Of a DNA stretch of 7,374 nt, positions 1-5,883 are shown piece by piece. The position numbers and the translations under genes are program-made. Location: positions 1 through 7,374 of the forward strand of contig JAEUIB010000618.1 in NCBI GenBank assembly GCA_016795255.1, written 5' to 3'. Below the pieces are notes generated by a model. That model ran no database searches and was not told the origin of the DNA. It saw only the letters and a list, made by a program, of their open reading frames with translations. This DNA comes from Planctomycetota bacterium. GTDB lineage: Bacteria > Planctomycetota > B15-G4 > JADJEK01. The stretch's first letter is position 1. Each line of letters starts with the position of its first letter.

Positions 1-1
1 G

Positions 2-148
2 CCCGCGTTGAACGCCGCGGGCGGACGCACGTTGTTCCTCGACCTCGTGCATCCCACGGCGGAGGGCCACGCGATCGTCGCGCGCGAACTCGCGGCTGCA
101 CTCGAGCCATTGGTGCGCGCGAAGGCGTCGGCGCAAGTCAGCCGCTGA
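2..148 (+). CDS. SGNH/GDSL-type hydrolase, C-terminal fragment
   Basis: This is the last 48 codons of a gene that begins left of the window, read in the second forward frame and ending in TGA at 146-148. The segment FLDLVHPTAEGHAIVARELA is the classic end of an SGNH/GDSL esterase or lipase: the D-x-x-H pair (DLVH, followed by P-T-x-x-G-H) supplies the catalytic Asp and His of block V, followed by the terminal helix. The family hydrolyses esters (lipids, acetylated glycans, other acyl groups) using a Ser-Asp-His triad. The Ser, Gly and Asn blocks lie outside the window, so the substrate cannot be judged. It ends 39 bases before the stop codon of the convergent lipoprotein gene. Family call is fairly sure from this one motif; any more specific function is not. 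Confidence 0.72.
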   Translation, partial: PALNAAGGRTLFLDLVHPTAEGHAIVARELAAALEPLVRAKASAQVSR

Positions 149-187
149 TCGCCGAAGCCTGCGCGGACGCCAGCTTGGTTCGAGTCT

Positions 188-1480
188 TCAACGCGCGGTC
201 GCGATCAGCGCCGCACGGATCGTGTCTTCAAGATCGCGGGACGTGAACCGCAGCTCGCGGTCCTTCTCCCAGTTGTTGCCGAAGAACGGTGGCGTCAGCA
301 CGCGTCCGTCGCGATCGAGGATCCAGATCGTCGGCGTGCCGTAGGTCTGGGCCTCGTCCGGAGCGCGCAACGCACCGGTTCCGTCCTCCGCGAGCGGGCG
401 CGTCGCGTCCTTCGCCATCAGGCGGAACGTCGGATCGAACCACAGTTCGGCGAACGGCAACACGCCGGCGTCGCGTGCCGCGCGCGTCGCGTCGACGAAG
501 CGCGTGCGCTGACTCGCGTGCCCCGGATGCTCGGGAGAGAAGCCGCCGGCGACGTAGCCGAACTTCTCCTCGTGGAACACCGGCGGGCACGCGATGCCGA
601 CGAAGCGCACGGGCTCCGCGGCGAAGCGAGCCATCGCATGGCGGACGTTCGCCATCTCGAAGTACGAGTCCTCGCACCACAGGCCGGCCTTGCCGACTTG
701 CGGGTTCGCGCTGCCGCCGCCGTAGACGCACAGCACGAGCACGCGGTCGGTCGGCGCGATCCCGTCGAGGATGCGATGCGGCGCTCCCTCCGCGTCGAAC
801 ACGCGAGCCTGCGCAGGCAGCGACTCGCCGACGCGCAAACCTGCGCCTCCGCCAGCGCCGACCACCATGTGCCGGACGCGATCGAGGCTCCACGATCGGC
901 CGCACCGCGTCGCGGCTGCGGCGGCGACGCGTTCGCCGAACACGCGCTCGACGACGAACAGCGCCGCATCGTCGGCCGCTGCGCCGCCCGCGCTGGCGAC
1001 GACGTGGTCGGCGACGACGAACGACGTCGCGATCGGCAGCGGCGCGCCGTCGTAGCCGGCGAACTCGAACGTCGCGGCGCCGAGCGCGATCGTCCACCGC
1101 ACGTCGTCCCGCACGCGGTGGTCGAACGTGTTGCGGCGCTCGGAGCGGAAGCTCAGCGGCTCAGGCACGGCGGCGACGACGAGGACGTCGGCGGCCCCCG
1201 CCGACTCGAACGGCACAGTCGGGCCGATCGACAGCCCCGCGCGCGTCGTGACGGGATCGCCGTGCATGGACAACAGCCGCACGCTCGGCGCGGATTCGCC
1301 ACTCGGTTCGACCGCGGAGAACACGCCGACGACGCTCGCCAGCGCCGCATCGTCGACTCCGTCCGCGACGAGGATCCCGACGCGCAATCCCTTCGCGGTC
1401 GTCCGCGCGTCGCCCGCACCGTCGCCGCACGCGGCGAGCGCTCCGGCGATCAGCGCGAACTGGATCGCGCGCGCGACCAC
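188..1480 (-). CDS. Lipoprotein: DJ-1/PfpI-like domain fused to a thioredoxin-like redoxin domain
   Basis: A 430-residue protein. Residues 1-18 form a lipoprotein signal peptide with lipobox LAAC (lipidated Cys18). Residues 31-185 follow the layout of the GlxA-type DJ-1/PfpI fold: first strand LRVGILVADGVDD, a VFSAVEP stretch, VRLLSMHGDPVTTRAGL, the strand DVLVVAA, then IALGAATFEFAGYDG and VVASAGGAAADDAALFVVER. The nucleophile elbow, normally S-V-C-T-G, reads here around residues 131-138 without cysteine, so this half is probably a non-catalytic binding domain. From about 214 a redoxin-type domain starts (RVGESLPAQARVFDAEGAP), with strand VLVLCVYGG, motif LWCEDS (CxxS, Cys269 and Ser272, in place of WCxxC) and the cis-proline loop GTPTIWILDRDG (Pro383). 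Expected in the periplasm, membrane-anchored. The GTG start at 1480 lies 4 bases after the stop of the upstream AI-2E gene, with GGGAG (1491-1495) 10 bases ahead. Substrate unknown; the domain calls are from memory of the folds. Confidence 0.75.
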   Translation of the reverse strand: MVARAIQFALIAGALAACGDGAGDARTTAKGLRVGILVADGVDDAALASVVGVFSAVEPSGESAPSVRLLSMHGDPVTTRAGLSIGPTVPFESAGAADVLVVAAVPEPLSFRSERRNTFDHRVRDDVRWTIALGAATFEFAGYDGAPLPIATSFVVADHVVASAGGAAADDAALFVVERVFGERVAAAAATRCGRSWSLDRVRHMVVGAGGGAGLRVGESLPAQARVFDAEGAPHRILDGIAPTDRVLVLCVYGGGSANPQVGKAGLWCEDSYFEMANVRHAMARFAAEPVRFVGIACPPVFHEEKFGYVAGGFSPEHPGHASQRTRFVDATRAARDAGVLPFAELWFDPTFRLMAKDATRPLAEDGTGALRAPDEAQTYGTPTIWILDRDGRVLTPPFFGNNWEKDRELRFTSRDLEDTIRAALIATAR

Positions 1481-1484
1481 GCGT

Positions 1485-2564
1485 TCACGGCTCCCGCGGC
1501 CGGCCGACGGAACTGATCACGTAGTGCGCGACGTAGTTCATGACCGGCACGCCGAGCACGAGGCCCCAGATGCCGAACAGATGGTGCGAGATCACGAGGA
1601 TCGCCAGCACCAGCACCGGGTTCATCCGCAGGTGCGCGCCGTAGATCAGCGGGTTGAGGATGTACGCCTCGATCATGTGGATCACGGTGATGAACGCGAT
1701 CGCGATCAACATCAGGCCGATGCCGGAGACCTTCACCGCGGTCAGACAGATCGGCACGCTCGACATGAACACGCCGGCGACCGGGATGAACGAGCAGATG
1801 AACACGACCGTCGACAGGAACGCGATGTACGGCAGCTCCATCAGCGCCAGGCCGATCGCCGTCAGCGCCGTGTTGAGGATCGCGATCATCAATTGGGCTT
1901 CGAGCGCGCGCCCGAGGATGCGGCCGAACACGACGATCGAGTCCGCGACCTCGTCGTAGACGTAGCGCAATCGGGAATCGCGCAGGCTGCGCGCTCCCGC
2001 GGTCAGACGCGGCAGATCGAGCACGATCAGGAACGAGAACAACAGCGACAGCAGGAACGACGTGCCGATCGCGAGCGTGCTCTGCGCGATGCCGAACACC
2101 GCATGTGCGAGGTTGCCGCTGCCATCGTCCGACGGCTTCGAGGTGAAGAACTCCCCGGCGATCTGTTTGACCGAGAAGTCGGACGGCATCACTTCGCGCA
2201 GGACTTCGGACTTCTCGCGCCACTTCGCGAGCTCGCTGTCGGCGGCGGTCAGCGCTTTTTGCAGATCGGCCGGCAGCGTCTTCGCCTGCGCGGTCAGCGA
2301 CGGCGCCAGCGTGAACCCGACGCCGACGAGCGTGCCGAGCAGCAACACGAACAGCAGCACGACGCGGACCTGCCGGTGCTTGATGCGCGGTGCGAGCGCC
2401 TCGACGCCGTGGTTCAGCACGTAGCCGAACACGAACGTCAGGAACACGAGGAAGAAGAACGGGCGCAGAGCCCACAGCGCACCGAAGAACAGGCCCCAGA
2501 TGACGAGCCGCTGCAGGAACGGGACGAACTTGTTCCAGGGGGCGGGAAGCGGATTCGACGTCAC
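1485..2564 (-). CDS. AI-2E family transporter-like membrane protein
   Basis: A 359-residue membrane protein with the full architecture of the AI-2E/PerM/YdiK family: two N-terminal membrane helices (about 19-33 and 34-52), a third at 66-88, a soluble helical segment (about 90-155) rich in Lys and Glu, a hydrophobic pair at 163-183, and a C-terminal block of helices from about 222 to 352. Family signatures are the SFIPVAGVFMSSVP loop (258-271, like IPYVGPxxxxxP), HMIEAYILNPLIYG (296-309, like the usual IE-x-x-x-L-x-P-x-I-x-G) and HHLFGIWGLVLGVPV (327-341). Some members export AI-2; others are Na+/H+ antiporters or have no known substrate, so the family name should not be read as proof of quorum signalling. 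The GTG start at 2564 has GAGAG (2572-2576) 7 bases upstream. It sits 81 bases downstream of the DAHP synthase gene and 4 bases ahead of the lipoprotein gene, with which it is likely co-transcribed. Confidence 0.9.
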   Translation of the reverse strand: MTSNPLPAPWNKFVPFLQRLVIWGLFFGALWALRPFFFLVFLTFVFGYVLNHGVEALAPRIKHRQVRVVLLFVLLLGTLVGVGFTLAPSLTAQAKTLPADLQKALTAADSELAKWREKSEVLREVMPSDFSVKQIAGEFFTSKPSDDGSGNLAHAVFGIAQSTLAIGTSFLLSLLFSFLIVLDLPRLTAGARSLRDSRLRYVYDEVADSIVVFGRILGRALEAQLMIAILNTALTAIGLALMELPYIAFLSTVVFICSFIPVAGVFMSSVPICLTAVKVSGIGLMLIAIAFITVIHMIEAYILNPLIYGAHLRMNPVLVLAILVISHHLFGIWGLVLGVPVMNYVAHYVISSVGRPREP

Positions 2565-2584
2565 CGGTCTGCTCTCTCGATCTG

Positions 2585-2604
2585 GGCGTCGCCGCAGCGG
2601 CGCC
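2585..2604 (-). other. GC hairpin in the gap between DAHP synthase and AI-2E genes
   Basis: The 81-base gap (2565-2645) contains a self-complementary stretch that folds into 8 base pairs (one T-G wobble) with a 4-base loop, pairing 2585-2592 with 2597-2604. It lies just ahead of the GAGAG ribosome site of the AI-2E gene. On the minus strand it is not followed by a T-run, so it is not a standard intrinsic terminator. It could act as a processing or stabilising stem between two operon members, or be a chance product of high GC. Confidence 0.35.
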
Positions 2605-2645
2605 TCGGTTCAGTTTCGCCCTGTCCCACTCCCATGCCCCACGCG

Positions 2646-3557
2646 TCAGACGTGATGCGTGAGCTCGGCGGCTTGCGCGTGCGGCACGAGGCGGCGGTCG
2701 ATCGCCTGGGCGATCGACGACAGCGCCGGCAGCATGCGCTCGAGTTGCGTCGGCACGATCGCCTGCGCGCCGTCCGACAGAGCATCTTCTGGATGGACGT
2801 GCACCTCGAGCAGGATGCCGTCCGCGCCCGCCGCGATCGACGCGCGCAACAAGTCGGGCACGAGGTCGGCGCGACCCGCGGCGTGGCTCGGATCGACGAC
2901 GACCGGCAGATGCGACAGCGCATGCAGCGCGGGCACCGCGGCGATGTCGAGCGTGTTGCGCGTCGCGGTCTCGAACGTGCGGATCCCGCGCTCGCAGAGG
3001 ATCACGTTCGGGTTGCCGCCCGCGAGCAGGTACTCGGCGGCCGCCAGCAACTCGTCGTAGGTCGCCGACATGCCGCGCTTCAGCAGGACCGGGCGCTGGA
3101 CCTTCGACAGCTCGCGCAGCAGCGCGAAGTTCTGCATGTTGCGCGAGCCGACTTGCAGCAGGTCGACGTGCTCGACGGCGGCCTCGACGTGGCGCTCGGA
3201 CAGCACCTCGGAGACGATCTTCATGCCGTGCGCGCCGGCCGCGTCCTTCAGGATGCGGTAGCCGTCGACGCCGAGCCCTTGGAACGCGTACGGCGACGTG
3301 CGCGGCTTCACCGCTCCGCCGCGCATCATCTTGATGCCGAGCTTCGACAGGCGCGCCGCGACCGCGCGCACCTGGGACTCGCTCTCGACCGCGCACGGGC
3401 CGGCCATCAGCACGACGTCCTTGCCGCCGAACGCCAGGTCGCCGACCCGGACGATCGTCGGGGTCGGTTTGTGTTCGCGCGAGGCGAGGCGGTACGGCCG
3501 CCGGGATCCGGCCTCGGCCGCGTCATCGGTGGAGAAGTCGTGCGGATGAGCGGTCAA
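2646..3557 (-). CDS. aroF: 3-deoxy-7-phosphoheptulonate (DAHP) synthase, type I-beta, without N-terminal regulatory domain
   Basis: A 303-residue enzyme that condenses phosphoenolpyruvate with erythrose 4-phosphate in the cytoplasm, the committed step of the shikimate pathway. Near-diagnostic motifs run in order: MAGPCAVES (51-59), MRGGAVKPRTSPYAFQGLG (78-96), VGSRNMQNF (136-144), VLLKRGMSAT (157-166), ILCERGIRTFETATRNTLD (186-204), VVVDPSHAAGR (219-229), LLEVHVHPEDALSDG (249-263). The four metal ligands are present as Cys55, His225, Glu251 and Asp262, with the same spacing I recall for the Thermotoga enzyme (102, 272, 298, 309). The 47-residue offset means the N-terminal ferredoxin-like feedback domain is missing, and there is no chorismate mutase extension. 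The start is TTG at 3557: no ATG, GTG or TTG occurs further upstream before an in-frame TAG, and later starts would cut into the barrel. Symbols for this family vary between genomes (aroF, aroG, aroA); the function is secure, the symbol less so. Confidence 0.95.
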   Translation of the reverse strand: MTAHPHDFSTDDAAEAGSRRPYRLASREHKPTPTIVRVGDLAFGGKDVVLMAGPCAVESESQVRAVAARLSKLGIKMMRGGAVKPRTSPYAFQGLGVDGYRILKDAAGAHGMKIVSEVLSERHVEAAVEHVDLLQVGSRNMQNFALLRELSKVQRPVLLKRGMSATYDELLAAAEYLLAGGNPNVILCERGIRTFETATRNTLDIAAVPALHALSHLPVVVDPSHAAGRADLVPDLLRASIAAGADGILLEVHVHPEDALSDGAQAIVPTQLERMLPALSSIAQAIDRRLVPHAQAAELTHHV

Positions 3558-3596
3558 GGAATCCCGTACTTCTGCGAGCGCGAGGGGTGGCGGAAA

Positions 3597-3617
3597 GGGC
3601 GGCTATGATAGCCGCCC
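3597..3617. promoter_or_regulatory. Palindrome overlapping divergent -10-like boxes (candidate operator/promoter)
   Basis: The divergent gap between the DAHP synthase and FHA genes has a perfect 8-bp inverted repeat, GGGCGGCT and AGCCGCCC, around the 5-base centre ATGAT. The centre reads TATGAT on the plus strand (3604-3609) and TATCAT on the minus strand (3605-3610), each one base from the consensus -10 box, in otherwise very GC-rich DNA. Transcripts from these would have leaders of about 70 bases (FHA gene) and about 40 bases (DAHP synthase). No convincing TTGACA-like -35 box is visible at 16-18 bases for either strand. Since no gene ends here, a terminator role is unlikely; a repressor site covering both start regions is an inference. 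Confidence 0.35.
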
Positions 3618-3685
3618 CTTCGCGCTCCAGGACAGTCACCGTTTGTCGCAGAACGGTTCCTGTCGAAACCCGATCGAGAACGCCC

Positions 3686-4498
3686 GTGAGACTCGTCCGC
3701 ACCGACGCCGATGGCCGTGGAGAAGCGATCGATCTGGCCGGCGAATCCGTGATCGTCGGGCGCCAGACGACGCGCGGCGCGCAGATCGACCATCCGACCG
3801 TATCTCGTGAACACGCACGGTTCTTCGTCCGCGACGGGGTCTGGCAGATCGCGGATCTGAACTCGTCGAACGGCACGTTCGTCAACGGCGCGAAGGTCAC
3901 GAAGGCGACGCTGAAAGCCGGCGACGTCGTGCGCCTCGGCAACGTCGAGTTCAAGCTCCACGATGCGGCGAAACCGGCCGCGGCGGCCGACGAGATCCGG
4001 CTCGAGGACGACTTCTTCTCGGCCCCGTCCAAGCCGGCGGCGGCGAAGCCGAGCGCGCCGGTCGACGTCGACGAGATCCAGCTCGACGAAGGGCCGGTGA
4101 CGTCGAAGTTCCCGACCCCCGCGAAGACGCCGATGGGTGCGGGCTCGATCTCGGGAGCGGGCGGCGCGGGCGCTGCGGCCGCGCGCGCGACGCTGCCCAC
4201 GCCGGGACCGAACCTGTCGACGATGCCGGGCGCGACCGGCGCTCCGCCGCCGCCGAAGCGACTCTCGACGCAGAACCTCGTGCGCAAGTCCGACGAGGCG
4301 GCCGGCGGCGGAGTCCTCCGTCACGACATCGCGCAGTACGGCGGCTTCATGAAGTTCGTGATCGTCGCGGCGTGCGCGGGCCTCGCGTACGGCTTGTACC
4401 TCGGCGTGATGAAGCTCACCGAGACGGTCGTCCCGGAACGCACCGAGGCGCCGGCGACCACCGACGTCGAGGACGAGGCGACCGACGCGGACAAGTGA
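3686..4498 (+). CDS. FHA-domain protein with C-terminal membrane anchor
   Basis: A 270-residue protein. Residues 1-92 are a forkhead-associated domain, which binds phosphothreonine peptides: VIVGRQ (Gly25-Arg26), VSREHARF (Ser40, His43), DLNSSNGTFVNG (57-68, Asn62-Gly63 and Asn67-Gly68) and KAGDVVRLGNVEF. Residues 93-215 are a low-complexity Ala/Pro/Gly linker containing two short acidic motifs, DEIRLED (102-108) and DEIQLDE (129-135). One membrane helix lies at about 222-242 (MKFVIVAACAGLAYGLYLGV), followed by an acidic tail of about 25 residues. With the FHA domain ahead of a single anchor, it probably faces the cytoplasm. I chose GTG at 3686, with GAGAA (3676-3680) 5 bases upstream, because the FHA fold begins at once. 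An in-frame GTG at 3587 or ATG at 3605 would add up to 33 non-conserved residues and overlap the palindrome. The partner kinase is not in the window. It converges on the next leftward gene. Confidence 0.85.
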   Translation: MRLVRTDADGRGEAIDLAGESVIVGRQTTRGAQIDHPTVSREHARFFVRDGVWQIADLNSSNGTFVNGAKVTKATLKAGDVVRLGNVEFKLHDAAKPAAAADEIRLEDDFFSAPSKPAAAKPSAPVDVDEIQLDEGPVTSKFPTPAKTPMGAGSISGAGGAGAAAARATLPTPGPNLSTMPGATGAPPPPKRLSTQNLVRKSDEAAGGGVLRHDIAQYGGFMKFVIVAACAGLAYGLYLGVMKLTETVVPERTEAPATTDVEDEATDADK

Positions 4499-4507
4499 AG
4501 CCCACCC

Positions 4508-4556
4508 GGGGACAGGTGCGGGGACAGTCCCGGGGACAGGCGCGGGGACAGTCCCC
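4508..4556. repeat. GGGGACAG repeat, 12-bp period, four units, with a 13-bp palindrome
   Basis: The octamer GGGGACAG occurs at 4508, 4520, 4532 and 4544, exactly 12 bases apart. The four-base spacers alternate: GTGC, TCCC, GCGC, TCCC. The array is therefore a 24-bp unit repeated twice (4508-4531 and 4532-4555) with one T/C difference. The last unit continues into GGGGACAGTCCCC (4544-4556), an exact palindrome around one A; the second unit is nearly so. It lies 9 bases after the stop of the FHA gene, in the gap between two convergent genes. The structure is seen directly. Its role (REP-like element, protein-binding site or part of a bidirectional terminator) is not known. Confidence 0.8.
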
Positions 4557-4566
4557 GGCGATCGGT

Positions 4567-4588
4567 CGCCCGGGCCACCACCCGGGCG
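4567..4588. terminator. Candidate bidirectional terminator hairpin between convergent genes
   Basis: CGCCCGGG (4567-4574) and CCCGGGCG (4581-4588) form a perfect 8-bp all-GC stem around a 6-base loop, extendable by wobble pairs. The stem begins 69 bases after the FHA stop codon and ends 1 base before the stop codon of the leftward membrane protein gene. No T-run follows on either strand, so the terminator call rests on stem strength and position between converging genes. Confidence 0.45.
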
Positions 4589-4589
4589 G

Positions 4590-5759
4590 TCACCCCGCTG
4601 CGAGCGCCGCCGCGGCGAGTCCGAGCAATCCGAGCTGCACGAGCAACAGCGCGCCCCATCGCTGCGTGATCCACCAGTCGGAAACGGCGAACGCCGCGCT
4701 CGCTGCGAGGACGACCTGGATCGCCTCGTTGAAGAACGGGTCGATGACGCAGCCGCCGTGGTTGCCATGCCACAGCAAGACGCCGATCGCCGCGCCACAC
4801 AGCAACGCTGCGAGGCGTCGTGACGGCGCGAACTCCGGCGACCGGACCTGAAGCACGGCGAGCGTCGCCATTCCGAATCCAGCTGCCCAACCGCCCGTGC
4901 TCACGATCCAACCCACCACGCTCTCGACTCGATCGAGTTCGAATGCGTCCGCGCGGAGAGTCATCCGCCACGGCCGGAGTTCGTGAAGGGTCCACAGAAC
5001 CGCGAACGTCGCGAGCCACCAACCGGCCATCGCGCTTACCGGTCGCCGACTCGGACGGACGATCCGTCCCATTCCGACCGCGACGCCCGCAATGGCGAGG
5101 AGCGCGACGATCCGCGCCGGATCCAAGCTCAGCGTTGCTGCGCGGACCCCGTACATGAGCTGCAGCTCACTCCCCCAGTGGATCCCGACGGCGACGCCGA
5201 AGCCTCCGGCCGCGATCATCGCGCCGAGTTCGCGCGGAGTCGGTTCGGTCCGGCACGGCGGGTTCACGACGCGCGGCCTCTCCGCCAGCCACACGACGAT
5301 CACGGCCGCAACGAGTTCCCAGTGCTCGCAGTGCCACGGACTCGATCGCGCGGCGAAGAACACGGCCGATGCCGACGCCGCCCCGAACATCGCATCGCAC
5401 CACGAGCGCAGCGCCGTGCCGACGTCCAGCGCGTGCGCGTCGAACCTCGCGCGCAACAGCACTCCGCAGAACACCGCCGCCGGCAGACACGCGAACAGAT
5501 GACGCAACTCGTCCGCGTTCGTCGTCGGAGCTCCGTCGACGACGTGAAGCCATCGCAGGACCGGCACGCCGAGCGCGGCGAGCGAGAACGCGAATCGCGC
5601 ATCGATCCAACGAGGCCACGGCAGCACGAGCCCGACCGCAACCGAGACGCCGACCCACGCGAGATGCACGGGGAACAGCGCGCCGCGCGGCACGGTCGAC
5701 AGGCAGTAGGCCGCGACGGCGAAGCCGACGGCTGCATCCGCAAGTCGATGGAACTTCAT
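4590..5759 (-). CDS. Polytopic membrane protein of unknown function
   Basis: I do not recognise this 389-residue protein. It has about 12 hydrophobic segments, roughly at 6-24, 30-48, 57-73, 86-104, 125-137, 146-160, 177-195, 215-231, 243-260, 281-304, 313-329, 344-361 and 368-386. Polar features between them that could be functional are HCEHWE (143-148), HWGSELQLMYG (194-204), LHELRPWRM (258-266), DAFELDRVES (271-280) and WHGNHGGCVIDPFFNE (330-345). I chose ATG at 5759 because GGGAG stands 7 bases upstream. The in-frame ATG at 5825 would add 22 Arg-rich residues, and its GGAGGA touches the start codon with no spacer. It is the last gene of a leftward block after a glycosyltransferase and another membrane protein, so a role in moving or building a glycan or its lipid carrier is possible; that is inference from neighbours only. 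An integral-membrane enzyme or a transporter are equally open. Confidence 0.72.
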   Translation of the reverse strand: MKFHRLADAAVGFAVAAYCLSTVPRGALFPVHLAWVGVSVAVGLVLPWPRWIDARFAFSLAALGVPVLRWLHVVDGAPTTNADELRHLFACLPAAVFCGVLLRARFDAHALDVGTALRSWCDAMFGAASASAVFFAARSSPWHCEHWELVAAVIVVWLAERPRVVNPPCRTEPTPRELGAMIAAGGFGVAVGIHWGSELQLMYGVRAATLSLDPARIVALLAIAGVAVGMGRIVRPSRRPVSAMAGWWLATFAVLWTLHELRPWRMTLRADAFELDRVESVVGWIVSTGGWAAGFGMATLAVLQVRSPEFAPSRRLAALLCGAAIGVLLWHGNHGGCVIDPFFNEAIQVVLAASAAFAVSDWWITQRWGALLLVQLGLLGLAAAALAAG

Positions 5760-5766
5760 CGCGGTG

Positions 5767-5771
5767 CTCCC
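5767..5771 (-). promoter_or_regulatory. Ribosome binding site that decides the start at 5759
   Basis: On the minus strand GGGAG lies 7 bases before ATG 5759, a normal spacing. It supports this start over the in-frame ATG at 5825, whose purine run GGAGGA abuts the codon. Confidence 0.55.
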
Positions 5772-5840
5772 GCCACGCTCCGCCGAGCGCGCCGCGAGCC
5801 ATCGACGCGCGATGCGGCGCGTCATTCCTCCGGATTCGCA

Positions 5841-5864
5841 TGAACTCGAGCGTGAACTCGAGCG
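5841..5864. repeat. Exact 12-bp tandem duplication
   Basis: TGAACTCGAGCG occurs twice head to tail (5841-5852 and 5853-5864) in the non-coding gap between the two membrane protein genes (5760-5883). Each unit contains the palindrome CTCGAG. With the start at 5759, this lies in the intergenic leader of the downstream gene. No function is apparent; simple slippage duplication is the plainest explanation. Confidence 0.6.
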
Positions 5865-5883
5865 TGTCCGCTCGGCCTTCGCT

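Noticed and set aside
155..176. Imperfect hairpin between the convergent SGNH hydrolase and lipoprotein genes
   Set aside because: AAG and CTG pair with CAG and CTT only with a bulged base and mismatches inside, and there is no T-run; too weak to call a terminator.
1485..2564. Reading the AI-2E family protein as proof of autoinducer-2 signalling
   Set aside because: The family is broad and many members have other or unknown substrates; no luxS or lsr-type gene is in the window.
1450..3396. A long minus-strand open frame (648 codons) overlapping the AI-2E and DAHP synthase genes in another frame
   Set aside because: Arg-rich shadow translation without recognisable motifs; the recognised proteins are in the other frame.
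1128..3608. A very long plus-strand open frame (826 codons) running antisense to three genes
   Set aside because: Its translation is dominated by Arg, His, Asp and Gln in low-complexity runs with no domain pattern, while the minus strand shows clear lipoprotein, AI-2E and DAHP synthase proteins. It is a by-product of G/C-biased third positions.
3587..3685. Upstream start of the FHA gene at GTG 3587 or ATG 3605
   Set aside because: The extra residues lack family similarity, the start would overlap the palindrome and -10-like boxes, and GTG 3686 has a suitable GAGAA and begins directly at the FHA fold.
4508..4556. The GGGGACAG array as a possible CRISPR
   Set aside because: Units are 8 bases with 4-base spacers, far shorter than CRISPR repeats and spacers, and no cas gene is nearby.
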